Part shown: piece by piece, positions 43,892-51,709 of the stretch
How the letters are laid out: each line of letters opens with the position of its first letter
How positions within the stretch are numbered: position 1 is the stretch's first letter
Assembly: GCF_000698595.1 (NCBI RefSeq)
Contig: NZ_JFHC01000006.1
Span: 114,977-178,976, forward strand
Length of the DNA: 64,000 nt
Reading direction: 5' to 3'
From: Caballeronia glathei
Lineage (GTDB): Bacteria; Pseudomonadota; Gammaproteobacteria; Burkholderiales; Burkholderiaceae
Position numbers and translations under genes: made by a program
Notes under the pieces: generated by a model
Databases searched by the model: none
Told to the model about the DNA's origin: nothing
What the model saw: the letters and a program-made list of their open reading frames with translations, nothing else

Positions 43892-44236
43892 ATGAAGCTG
43901 CGGGAACTAGCTCACTCGCGAACCGGCGACAAGGGCAATACGCTGAACGTGTCGGTCATCTGCCACGACGCGCGACATTATGAGCACCTGCGACAGGTGC
44001 TGTCGGCGGATCGCGTGAAGGCGCATCTGGGCGACGTCGTGCGCGGCGACGTCGTACGCTACGAACTGCCTGATCTGGCCGCTTTCAACTTCGTGCTCGG
44101 ACAGGCGCTCGGGGGCGGCGTGACGCGCTCCCTCGCGCTCGACGCGCACGGCAAATCGTTGAGTTCCGCGTTGATGGATCTCGATCTCCCGCCGCCCGTC
44201 GCCGATCCTGGATGCGCCGCCAGCTTTCCGGAATGA
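43892..44236 (+). CDS. AtuA C-terminal-domain-like small protein
   Basis: A 114-residue protein matching the ferredoxin-fold domain that is fused to the C-terminus of AtuA in some bacteria: MKLRELAHSRTGDKGNTLNV, RYELPDLAAFNFVLGQALGG, GVTRSLALDAHGKSLSSALM. It begins one base after the AtuA-like stop codon, so the two are produced together and probably form a complex. No catalytic function is known. Last gene of the LysR/CitMHS/AtuA cluster. Confidence 0.9.
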   Translation: MKLRELAHSRTGDKGNTLNVSVICHDARHYEHLRQVLSADRVKAHLGDVVRGDVVRYELPDLAAFNFVLGQALGGGVTRSLALDAHGKSLSSALMDLDLPPPVADPGCAASFPE

Positions 44237-44399
44237 GGGGCATGCGACAGACCGCGCCGTCTGTTCAATACGATACGAACGAGCGTGAGCCTCGGGAGGC
44301 GGCAATCTTCGTTCGACGGTATCGGCGAAGGGCCGAGCCTGTCGGGCGCCGCGGTTCCCGATGCTTGTCAGGTCCCGCGGGAACCGAGGCTGCGCCCGT

Positions 44400-44882
44400 T
44401 TATTTCTTCTCGGGCATGACCGACGAGTGATGACTCGTGATGAGCCATTGCGTCCCGTCCCAGTGATAGGTGTAGGTGTAGCGCGCCTTGACCACCGCAC
44501 CCGTTCTTGCGAAGGTGAATGTGTAGAGCCCCGCGTCCACCGCGGAATTGCATCCCAGTTCGACCAGACGGAAGTCGATCTTCCCGGACGGACGATCCGG
44601 CAGAAAATGGCGGAAGTAGTCCTCCTTCTCTGCGGGCGTCAAACGCGGCTGGTTGGATACCGTCGGAAGCAGAATCGAGCGCTCCGCATAGTTGGCGACC
44701 ACCTTGTGCGGATCACCGGTTTGCAGCGACTGATTCCATCGATCGAACAGCGCCGCGATCTCCTGTTCCGAGGTTGCCTTGCAGCTTTCCGTGCGCGACG
44801 CCGGCGCACTGCTCGACATGCCCTGGTTCGCGGCGCATCCGGCGAGCGCGAAAGCAAGGACCGCAATCGTGAATGACTTCAT
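44400..44882 (-). CDS. SgcJ/EcaC-type NTF2-fold lipoprotein
   Basis: A 160-residue exported protein. The signal peptide ends in a lipobox (LAGC, Cys16), so it is a lipoprotein. The mature part is an NTF2-like domain of the SgcJ/EcaC or DUF4440 type (ALFDRWNQSLQTGDPHKVVA, LLPTVSNQPRLTPAEKEDYF, YHWDGTQWLITSHHSS). Members are small periplasmic proteins of unknown duty, some binding small ligands. ATG 44882 has GGGAG upstream. It stands alone; the neighbouring AtuA cluster is convergent. Confidence 0.85.
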   Translation of the reverse strand: MKSFTIAVLAFALAGCAANQGMSSSAPASRTESCKATSEQEIAALFDRWNQSLQTGDPHKVVANYAERSILLPTVSNQPRLTPAEKEDYFRHFLPDRPSGKIDFRLVELGCNSAVDAGLYTFTFARTGAVVKARYTYTYHWDGTQWLITSHHSSVMPEKK

Positions 44883-45445
44883 GGCGGCATTTCTCCCGTC
44901 AGGAGGTGAGAGGAAGGCAGGACGCCGGCAGGTCCCGGCCGCTTCCGACTGACGTGACGGTCCTGGGCGGACGGTGCCTTTTGCGGTTGTCTGCCAGTTT
45001 CGGTCAGGCCAGCACTCGAGCATGCGCTCTCCTGCCCGATGGCGAATGGTCGGACAACAGCAGCCACCCTGCCACCCGTCGAACCTGTTGACCGAAGCAT
45101 GTAACTGCTTAGCCGGACGGGAGCGCGTTCTGATGGCGTTCCTCTCCTGGCCAACCTCTTGATACTCCGGTAACTGGAAAGACTTGCACGCTTGTCTACC
45201 CCCGTCTATTGGACCAAAGTCTCATGGCGTTGCCGGCGAAACGGGAGCAGATTGTCTGTTGAGGCACCGCGCACCGTGCCCGCGTCAGGCAAACCCGCTC
45301 GATCATCGACCAAGGCCATTGCGTCGATTCATCGAGCACCCGGGCGCGGCAGCAACAGGTTGTCCATGGCGCAAGTGCCGGCGCAGTCGCGGCACAGCGG
45401 GATCCTGATGCAGCCTCGCATGACTCATGACTACTGGAGTGAACA
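44883..45445. other. 563-bp gene-free stretch
   Basis: No coding frame with protein-like composition was recognised. It must hold the promoter of the minus-strand lipoprotein gene and of the BON-domain gene at 45446. No clear palindrome, terminator or RNA gene was seen. Confidence 0.4.
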
Positions 45446-45817
45446 ATGAATGCAATCAAGACACTCAAGTTGACTGGCGGCGCATTGATCGTCGTCGCGT
45501 CCATCAATGCGTGGTCGCAAACCAGCGAGTCAGCGGCCACGCCGGGTCAGTCCGGGGCGACGTCGTCAAGCCCGGCGCCTTCGAAATCCAGCGTCAGAAA
45601 GGCGAATCGGGCACTCAGCAAGAAGGTGCTGCTGGCGCTCACGAAGGGCGGTGTCGATACTTCAGGAATCAACGCAATTGCAAAGGGTGGCGCGGTGACG
45701 CTTGCAGGACACGTGTCGAATCCGGCCGACATCGACAAGGCCGGCTCGATAGCGAAGGGTGTGGCGGGCGTTACGTCCTTGAAGAATGCGCTGACGATCA
45801 GCGAGGGCGGGCAGTAA
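45446..45817 (+). CDS. Exported BON-domain protein
   Basis: A 123-residue protein. A signal peptide (MNAIKTLKLTGGALIVVASI, ending near AWSQ) is followed by a Ser/Ala/Pro-rich linker and a single BON domain (residues 50-120, ALSKKVLLALTKGGVDTSGI, AKGGAVTLAGHVSNPADIDK, AKGVAGVTSLKNALTI). BON domains bind phospholipid; single-domain versions such as OsmY are periplasmic stress proteins. GGAG lies 6 bp upstream of the ATG. It is monocistronic. Confidence 0.88.
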   Translation: MNAIKTLKLTGGALIVVASINAWSQTSESAATPGQSGATSSSPAPSKSSVRKANRALSKKVLLALTKGGVDTSGINAIAKGGAVTLAGHVSNPADIDKAGSIAKGVAGVTSLKNALTISEGGQ

Positions 45818-46269
45818 TCCCTCTCGAGCGGCCGGCGGGCATCACGTCGGCCAGATGCCTCCGGTCGTGTTTGCGACCTTGGCAGTCGCATTCGTTTTAC
45901 TTCCTTGAATCGACGTCCGCCGCGGACCTGATTCGCCCTCCAGCGGGCGACGGGTTCCGGCCGATCGTCTCCCCACGTCGGAGCGCGTTTGGCCCGGCTA
46001 TCAGCCATAGGATCGAACGTCAGTCCGACCGCATTTCGACACCGCTGTCGAGATCGCCACAAACCCGCACGCGATCAACCCCGGCATGTCCCGTTCGCTA
46101 TCGCGCGAGTTATCAAACTTGTAACGTGCCCGTCAGCGTTGTGCCAGCCTCTCCGAACCACAATGCCTTCATCGCCGCTCAGTGAGAAACGGCGTTCGAG
46201 TGGGCTCCATTCGATCCGAAGCAGGCCTGTAACGGGCCTTTCGTCATCAGTTCACAGAGGCTGAAAATC
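45818..46269. other. 452-bp gene-free stretch
   Basis: Nothing convincing beyond two TGTAAC-containing segments (near 46120 and 46230) that resemble the -35 half of ECF promoters but lack a matching CGAA at 16 nt. It separates the BON gene from the DUF4148 gene and should contain the latter's promoter. Confidence 0.35.
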
Positions 46270-46560
46270 GTGAAGAAAGTTTTGTGTGCGGTTCTGACGA
46301 CCGCGATGCTGGCGCCGTTCGCGTGCTTTGCGCAGACGGCGGGCGATAACGTGACGCGCGCGCAAGTGCGCGACGAACGGGCGCAACTGGAAGCGACGGG
46401 CTATCGCCCGAGCACGCATGACGCGGATTATCCCAATGCGCTTCAGGCGGCCGAAGCGAAGGTCCAGATGGCGCATGAAGGCGCGCCTTCCTACAGCGGC
46501 GCTCGGGACGGCTCGGCATCGATCAGCGCCCTCGAGGCGAACCACACCGCAGTGCAATAG
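46270..46560 (+). CDS. DUF4148 exported protein
   Basis: A 96-residue protein with GTG start (GAGG 9 bp upstream), a signal peptide (ending near CFAQT) and the DUF4148 region TRAQVRDERAQLEATGYRPS, HDADYPNALQAAEAKVQ. This short family is nearly confined to Burkholderiales, often in many copies, and has no known function. Periplasmic location is expected. Confidence 0.87.
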   Translation: MKKVLCAVLTTAMLAPFACFAQTAGDNVTRAQVRDERAQLEATGYRPSTHDADYPNALQAAEAKVQMAHEGAPSYSGARDGSASISALEANHTAVQ

Positions 46561-46712
46561 CCCCATCGCGGACTACGCTCGTATCTCGTGCAACCGCTCG
46601 GGAGGGGTATTGTCATGAAGACTGCATCGCGGGTCGCTGCCGTCGCTGCGCAGGCGTCGGCGCAAGCCGGCGGCCTTCCCCGCGCTGGCCAGGGCGCGGC
46701 GCACGAGACCGC

Positions 46713-47051
46713 TCAACTTCCCCGATACGTCCCGAAGCTCCAGGGCGAGCACAACAGCGGCACGTGATAGTGCTGTGCCGCATCCGCGACGGTGAAGCGA
46801 ACCGGCACGACGTCGGCAAATACGTCCGGCGTGCGAAAGTAGTCCGCCACCCAGAAGCGCAATTCGAAGTCGCCGGCTCGAGCTTGCGCGGCGGGCAGAA
46901 TGGGCGTGTCGGTGCGCCCGTCGCGGTTCGTCCGCGTGCGGGCGATGAGCGTCGGGGGCTGCGTGCCCACGTCGAACAGTTCGATCTGCATGCCTGAAGC
47001 GGGTTTGCCAAGCGATACATCGAGTACATGGGTGGTGATGCCTGCGGCCAT
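46713..47051 (-). CDS. uraH: 5-hydroxyisourate hydrolase, cytoplasmic (transthyretin-like)
   Basis: A 112-residue transthyretin-like enzyme that hydrolyses 5-hydroxyisourate to OHCU in urate breakdown. The active-site set is complete: His in TTHVLDVSLGKPASG, Arg in RTNRDGRTDTP, His in HYHVPLLCSPWSFGTYRGS, and the signature C-terminal tetrapeptide YRGS. No signal peptide, so cytoplasmic. ATG 47051 has AGGAGA upstream. It ends the unit MFS - exported paralogue - uraH. It differs enough from the upstream paralogue that this is not a recent duplication. Confidence 0.93.
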   Translation of the reverse strand: MAAGITTHVLDVSLGKPASGMQIELFDVGTQPPTLIARTRTNRDGRTDTPILPAAQARAGDFELRFWVADYFRTPDVFADVVPVRFTVADAAQHYHVPLLCSPWSFGTYRGS

Positions 47052-47078
47052 GGTATGTCTCCTGATCGTGCGCGCTCG

Positions 47079-47615
47079 TCAGCTGCCGCGGTAATAGTTG
47101 TAGCTCCAGGGCCCGAACAGCACGGGCAGGTGGATGCGCTGGGTGATGTCCGTCACGCGAAAGCGCAGCGGAATCTTCGACAGGAACAGCGGCCGCGGAA
47201 GGCTCGCCTTGCGGGCGGCGAAGTATTCGTCCACATGAAGCACGAGTTCGTAGGTGCCGGCGCGGTAGGCGTCGCCGATCAGCAGGGGCGGCTCGCTGCG
47301 GCCGCTGGCTGCAAGCGTCACGGTCTGCAGATGCCGGGACTGGCCGTCCTCGATGCGGGCAACGTCCACGCGCATGCCGGCCGCGGGGGTGCCGTGCCAG
47401 GTGTCGAGCGCGTGCATCGTCAGGCGCGGGCTGAGGCCGTCCTGCTGCACCGGGCCAGTGGTCTGGTTGGGGGCAGGTGCAGGGGCGGGGGCTGCCTGCT
47501 CGCCGGCAGCCAGCGCGGTGCCGGCCAGGAGGACACTGCCGCCCAGCGTCATGGTCTGGAGGGCAAACCGGCGGCGGCCGGCGTCGAAGGTGAGGGGAGT
47601 GTCTTTGTCGCTCAT
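47079..47615 (-). CDS. Tat-type exported 5-hydroxyisourate hydrolase-like protein
   Basis: A 178-residue transthyretin-like protein. The N-terminus carries a twin-arginine pattern (GRRRFALQ, residues 13-20) and a hydrophobic segment ending in LAAGEQA, then a linker of Ala-Pro repeats and the hydrolase domain from about residue 62 (LTMHALDTWHGTPAAGM). His and the end motif FGPWSYNYYRGS are kept; the Arg loop is ASGRSEPPLL, and RIHLPVL keeps the second His. A periplasmic hydrolase would act on hydroxyisourate formed outside or leaking out. It starts one base after the transporter stop codon, with AGGAGG upstream. Confidence 0.87.
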   Translation of the reverse strand: MSDKDTPLTFDAGRRRFALQTMTLGGSVLLAGTALAAGEQAAPAPAPAPNQTTGPVQQDGLSPRLTMHALDTWHGTPAAGMRVDVARIEDGQSRHLQTVTLAASGRSEPPLLIGDAYRAGTYELVLHVDEYFAARKASLPRPLFLSKIPLRFRVTDITQRIHLPVLFGPWSYNYYRGS

Positions 47616-47616
47616 G

Positions 47617-48981
47617 TCAGGCCTCCTGCTTGTTGTCCTGCTTGTCGTCCCGCTCGTGGCCGAGCTTGCGGATGCCGACGAGCACCAGCACCGCGGCCAG
47701 GATCTCAATGACCGCCACAATGTACAGACCCGACGTGACGCGGCCGGTGGCGTTCTTGATCAGCCCCATCACGTACGGCGCACCGAAGCCGGCCAGGTTC
47801 GAGACCGAATTGATCAGGGCCACGCCCACCGCGGCGGCACCGCCTGCGAGGTAACGGTTGGGCAGTTGCCAGAACACGGGGATGGCGCTCATCGTGCCCA
47901 CCAGCGCGGCGGTCATGGCCAGCATGGCGATGACGGGCGGCAGCGCCGCTACGCCCAGAAGCGCGGCCAGCACGAGCATCGACACGCCGCCCGCGATCGC
48001 CGCGCCGCTGAAGTGCCAGCGCACTTCGTTGCGGCGGTCCGAATGGGCGCCGTTCGCGATCATGCCGACTGCGCCGCAGAGGTAGGCTACCGCCGCGATC
48101 CAGCCCACCGCCATCGGCGCGCTCACGCCCAGGTCCTTGATGATGGTCGGGATCCAGAACGTCAGCGTGGAGTTGGCGCACAAGAGGCAGAAGAAGATGG
48201 CGATCAGCAGCCACACCTTGCGGTTCGTGAAGAGCGAGCGCCAGTCATGACCGCGCTCGCCCATGGCGGCGTTGTCGCGGCGCAGCGCGTCGAGCACCAC
48301 GTGCTTTTCGTCGTCGGTGAGCCAGCGTGCCTGTTCCGGCTTGTCGGTCATGTAGAACCACGCGAAGATGCCGGCCAGCACCGAGGGGATGCCTTCCAGG
48401 ATGAACAGCCACTGCCAGCCGTGCATGCCGTGCACGCCGCCCATCGAGGTCATGATCCAGCCCGCCAGCGGGCCGCCGAGCACCCCGGCGATCGCGGATG
48501 CCGACATGAAGGTGCCGAACGCCCTGGCGCGCCGTTGCGACGGATACCAGTAGGTGAGATAGAGGATCACGCCCGGATAGAAACCCGCCTCGAACGCGCC
48601 CAGCAGGAAGCGCAGCAGGTAGAACTGCGTGGGCGTCGTGACGACGGTCTGCAGCATGCAGATCACGCCCCAGCAGATGGTGATGCGCATGATGGTCTTC
48701 TTGGCGCCGATCTTCTGCAGCAGCATGTTCGACGGCACCTCGAACAGAAAGTAGCCGAGGAAGAAGATGCCCGCGCCCAGACCGTACACCGCTTCGCTGA
48801 ACTTCAGCGCATCGAGCATCTGCAGCTTGGCGAAGCCGATGTTCACGCGGTCCAGCCAGGCAAGCACCCACAGCACGCCGAGGAACGGCAAGAGGCGCCA
48901 CGAAACCTTGCGATAGACGCTGGCTTCCGCGCTGTCCTCCTCGCCGGCGAACGCCGGCATGCCCTGCTTGATGATCGACAT
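47617..48981 (-). CDS. MFS transporter (ACS family), urate cluster
   Basis: A 454-residue, 12-helix MFS protein of the anion:cation symporter family (phthalate/tartrate/glucarate type). Seen: LPFLGVLWVLAWLDRVNIGF, FLGYFLFEVPSNMLLQKIGA, RFLLGAFEAGFYPGVILYLT and YWYPSQRRARAFGTFMSASA. AGGAGA precedes ATG 48981. Context implies import of urate, allantoin or a related purine breakdown product, although this family more often moves organic acids. It is divergent from a LysR gene. Confidence 0.88.
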   Translation of the reverse strand: MSIIKQGMPAFAGEEDSAEASVYRKVSWRLLPFLGVLWVLAWLDRVNIGFAKLQMLDALKFSEAVYGLGAGIFFLGYFLFEVPSNMLLQKIGAKKTIMRITICWGVICMLQTVVTTPTQFYLLRFLLGAFEAGFYPGVILYLTYWYPSQRRARAFGTFMSASAIAGVLGGPLAGWIMTSMGGVHGMHGWQWLFILEGIPSVLAGIFAWFYMTDKPEQARWLTDDEKHVVLDALRRDNAAMGERGHDWRSLFTNRKVWLLIAIFFCLLCANSTLTFWIPTIIKDLGVSAPMAVGWIAAVAYLCGAVGMIANGAHSDRRNEVRWHFSGAAIAGGVSMLVLAALLGVAALPPVIAMLAMTAALVGTMSAIPVFWQLPNRYLAGGAAAVGVALINSVSNLAGFGAPYVMGLIKNATGRVTSGLYIVAVIEILAAVLVLVGIRKLGHERDDKQDNKQEA

Positions 48982-49379
48982 GGTGTCTCCTTTCCTGTCG
49001 GTTTGCATTGCGCGGCCGGGGCGCCAAAGCGGCGCGGCGGCAGTGCATTTGGATGGAAGCAAGTATAGAAACGGCTCGCCGAACGGGAACGGGGCGGGAT
49101 CCAATAGGCCCCATAGCAACATGTATATGGGTTGAAAAGCCTTGTGTGGCGCGGGTTTGCAGGGTCCCGGGGCGTGTTTCGCAGCCCCTAAGGATTACCC
49201 CTAGCCCGCGCTTGCGGCTCCGGCCACGCGGCGCGCCGGCATCTCCGCCGGCCGCGTCGCGCTTCGACGGCGTTGCCCTGTGGTGCGCGACACGCTACAA
49301 ATGCACCATTGGCAGGCAGCGGCGCACGGCAACGCGGGCGCCGGCTGCGTCTGGCCGCCTTCCGTGCACAGGACCCACC
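48982..49379. other. 398-bp divergent promoter region of urate cluster
   Basis: Gene-free region between the MFS and LysR genes. It contains AATAGGCCCCATAG at 49103-49116 and CCTAAGG with CCCCTAG around 49186-49204. These resemble the ATAG/CTAT elements in front of the OHCU decarboxylase gene (50336-50371) and could be LysR contact sites. Confidence 0.4.
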
Positions 49380-50327
49380 ATGATTCGCGCCGATGATCCG
49401 TTCGATACCTACCTGCTGCGGGTGCTGTGCACGCTGATTGCCGAGCGCAGCGTGTCGCGCACGGCGATTCGCATGAACCAGTCGCAGCCGGCCATCAGCT
49501 CCGCGCTCAAGCGGCTGCGCGCCATTTTCAACGACCCGCTGCTCACCCGCGAAAAGAACGTGATGGTCCCCACCGAGCGCGCGCTGCAGCTGGCGCAGAG
49601 CGCGCAGGCGGCACTCAGCGCGCTGGACAATCTCCTCGTGTCGGATGACCGTTTCGATCCCGCCACCACCGAGCAGAGCTTCACGGTGGGCATGCCCGAC
49701 TATCTGGCGCCGCCTTTCTTTGCCCATGTCGTGCGCGAGTTCTGCCGCGCTGCACCGCGTGCGCGCCTGGTGGCGGTGCCGCTCAGCGCCACGTTCAACT
49801 ACGAGCAGGGCCTCTCGGAAGGCTCGCCCGATATCGTCATCGGCAACTGGCCCAATCCGCCGGAGCACCTGCATCTGTCGGTGTTGCTGGAAGACGAGGT
49901 GGTCTGTGTGGTGGCGCAGGACAGCGTCCATGTGCAGCCGGGCAAGTTCACGGCGGAGGCGTACCTGAGCGCGTCGCATATCGTGCCCACACCGTATTCG
50001 CGCGACCAGCGCGGCGTGGTGGATACCGGGCTCAGCACCATGCGCGTACACCGCGACAACCGCGTGAGCTGCCCTTACTTCAACCTCGCGCCCAGCCTGA
50101 TCCCGGGCACGGACCTGATCCTGACGACCGGCCGCCACTTTGCCAACTATCATGCGAAGCATCTGCCGGTGGCGGTGCTCGATCCGCCGATCGATTTCCC
50201 GTTCATGCGCTTCTACCAGCTCTGGCATCCGTCGCGCCACCGCTCGGCCTCGCACATCTGGCTGCGAGGCATGCTGACGGCGGCGGCGCAGGAGCTGCGC
50301 GACCTGCGCGACATGCACCGCGGATAG
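49380..50327 (+). CDS. LysR-family regulator of urate cluster
   Basis: A 315-residue LysR protein of the NodD/LeuO-like branch. HTH: LRVLCTLIAERSVSRTAIRM with MNQSQPAISSALKRLRAIFN; effector domain from about residue 95 (QSFTVGMPDYLAPPFFAHVV) with GSPDIVIGNWPNPPEHLHL. ATG 49380 is preceded by AGGA. It sits between the MFS/hydrolase unit and the decarboxylase gene and probably activates both in response to urate or an intermediate. Confidence 0.9.
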   Translation: MIRADDPFDTYLLRVLCTLIAERSVSRTAIRMNQSQPAISSALKRLRAIFNDPLLTREKNVMVPTERALQLAQSAQAALSALDNLLVSDDRFDPATTEQSFTVGMPDYLAPPFFAHVVREFCRAAPRARLVAVPLSATFNYEQGLSEGSPDIVIGNWPNPPEHLHLSVLLEDEVVCVVAQDSVHVQPGKFTAEAYLSASHIVPTPYSRDQRGVVDTGLSTMRVHRDNRVSCPYFNLAPSLIPGTDLILTTGRHFANYHAKHLPVAVLDPPIDFPFMRFYQLWHPSRHRSASHIWLRGMLTAAAQELRDLRDMHRG

Positions 50328-50335
50328 CGCCACCG

Positions 50336-50371
50336 GATAGCCCTATCGGGTTCTGTTATGCGGCCTATAGG
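50336..50371. promoter_or_regulatory. Two CTAT/ATAG dyads before OHCU decarboxylase gene
   Basis: GATAG-CC-CTATC at 50336-50347 and CCTATAGG at 50364-50371 lie about 100-135 bp before the decarboxylase start codon. Similar ATAG elements occur on the other side of the LysR gene. They may be binding sites of that regulator. Confidence 0.35.
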
Positions 50372-50469
50372 GCCATGGTCCTCGCCGCTTGCGCGCGTGC
50401 TTTCTATACTCGGCCCGTATTCATCATCGATGCCTTGCCAACGCGGCGGGCCTTACGGGAGAGCAGCGC

Positions 50470-51021
50470 ATGTCACAGCCGATCGATCTGGCGCCGGTCA
50501 ACGAACTGGACCACACGACCTTTGTACTTACGTTTGGAAGCGTGTTCGAGCATTTTCCGCAGGCGGCGCACGGCGCGTGGGCAGAGCGGCCGTTTGCGTC
50601 GGCGGCCGCGCTGCACGACGCGATGATGGGCGTGATACGGAAGCTGGATGCGCACGGTCAGCGCGACTTCCTGAACCTGCACCCGCTCTTGTCCGGCGCC
50701 AACATCCGCGCGGGCACGATGACGTCGGATTCAAATGAGGAACAGAAAAGCGCAGGGCTGGACGCAATGACGGCCCGGCAGGAAGCGATGCTCGAACGCC
50801 TGAACACGGCCTACCTCGCGCGGCATGGCTTTCCGTTCATCATCTGCGTGCGGCACTACACGCGCGAAGGCATCTTCACCGCGCTCGAGCGCCGCATCGA
50901 GCGCAGCACGCAGCAGGAACAGGACGAAGCACTGGCGCAGATCGCGGCGATCACGCGCGGGCGGCTGGATGTGCGCCTGAACGCGTTTCGCCAGGTGAGC
51001 ACGAGCAGCGTCGGTCGTTGA
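50470..51021 (+). CDS. uraD: OHCU decarboxylase
   Basis: A 183-residue enzyme converting 2-oxo-4-hydroxy-4-carboxy-5-ureidoimidazoline to (S)-allantoin, the step after hydroxyisourate hydrolase. The catalytic His lies in LNLHPLLSGA, the family form of DHPxLxG. QKSAGLDAMTARQEAMLERL and FIICVRHYTREGIFTALERR supply the other pocket residues (Glu and Arg). GGAG lies 9 bp before ATG 50470. It is downstream of LysR on the same strand. Urate oxidase or hydroxylase itself is not in the window. Confidence 0.92.
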   Translation: MSQPIDLAPVNELDHTTFVLTFGSVFEHFPQAAHGAWAERPFASAAALHDAMMGVIRKLDAHGQRDFLNLHPLLSGANIRAGTMTSDSNEEQKSAGLDAMTARQEAMLERLNTAYLARHGFPFIICVRHYTREGIFTALERRIERSTQQEQDEALAQIAAITRGRLDVRLNAFRQVSTSSVGR

Positions 51022-51067
51022 CCTGGCAAAACAGAAGATCCGTGTTGCCGTACGGCGGCGGGGCCCG

Positions 51068-51709
51068 TCAGAGCAGCAGGCCTTGCTCCAGCGCGTACCG
51101 TGTCAGTTCCGCGTTGCTCTTCAGGCGCAGCTTGTTGCAAATGCGTGACCTGTAGGTGGTCACGGTGTTGGGGCTCAGGTGAAGTGTCTTCGCGATCGCC
51201 GCCAGGCTGTCGCCGGAGACGAGCAGCTTCAGCACTTCGAGCTCGCGGTCGGAGAGCGCCTCGTGCGACACCGTGGGGCTCCCGCCGACATTGCATGCAA
51301 ACTGCTCCGCAAGCGCGGGACTGATGTACTTGCCGCCGGCCGCGGCCTTGCGGATCGCGCCGACGAGCGTCGCGGTCGGGCTGTTCTTGGTCAGGTACCC
51401 CGCTGCGCCATGCTTGAGCGCACGCAACGCATAAATCTCCTCCGAATACATGCTCAGCATGAGCACCGGCAGCGCGGGCTTCTTGACGCGGATCAGCTTG
51501 AGCAGGTCGAGCCCGCTCCGGTCCGGCAGCGCGATATCGACGAGGGCGACATTGAAGTCCTGGTGCTGCACGAGATCGAGCGCCTCCTGCGCCGTCTCGG
51601 CCTCGCCGGTGACCTGAATGTCGCTCGCGGTGCCGAGCATGAGCCGCACCCCGTTGCGCACGACGGTGTGATCATCCACCAGCAGCACGCTGATCGCCTC
51701 ATTGGTCAT
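51068..51709 (-). CDS. LuxR/NarL-type response regulator
   Basis: A 213-residue two-component response regulator. The receiver domain (residues 1-125) has the phosphoacceptor Asp in VALVDIALPDRSG, preceded by the acidic pair VDDHTVV, and Lys in AAGYLTKNSP. The C-terminal LuxR HTH is LSDRELEVLKLLVSGDSLAA, LHLSPNTVTTYRSRICNKL. It overlaps the histidine kinase gene by 11 bp, so they form a cognate pair. It closely follows the NarL/UvrY pattern. Targets are not evident. Confidence 0.93.
   Translation of the reverse strand: MTNEAISVLLVDDHTVVRNGVRLMLGTASDIQVTGEAETAQEALDLVQHQDFNVALVDIALPDRSGLDLLKLIRVKKPALPVLMLSMYSEEIYALRALKHGAAGYLTKNSPTATLVGAIRKAAAGGKYISPALAEQFACNVGGSPTVSHEALSDRELEVLKLLVSGDSLAAIAKTLHLSPNTVTTYRSRICNKLRLKSNAELTRYALEQGLLL

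Noticed and set aside
41176..43893. 905-codon open frame antisense to the CitMHS and AtuA genes
   Set aside because: Composition is rich in His, Arg, Asp and Glu with no domain, and the sense genes are well supported. In GC-rich DNA the mirrored codon positions keep antisense frames open.
46110..46250. TGTAAC segments before the DUF4148 gene as SigF promoters
   Set aside because: They read GTAACG and lack CGAA at the required 16-nt distance.
46613..46790. 50-codon frame starting MKTASRVAAVAAQASAQ, signal-peptide-like
   Set aside because: It runs antisense into the end of the hydroxyisourate hydrolase gene and has no family match; at most a decayed relic.
47051..47079. Recent tandem duplication of the two hydroxyisourate hydrolases
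   Set aside because: The two proteins share active-site motifs but differ through most of their length, so they diverged long ago or were recruited separately.
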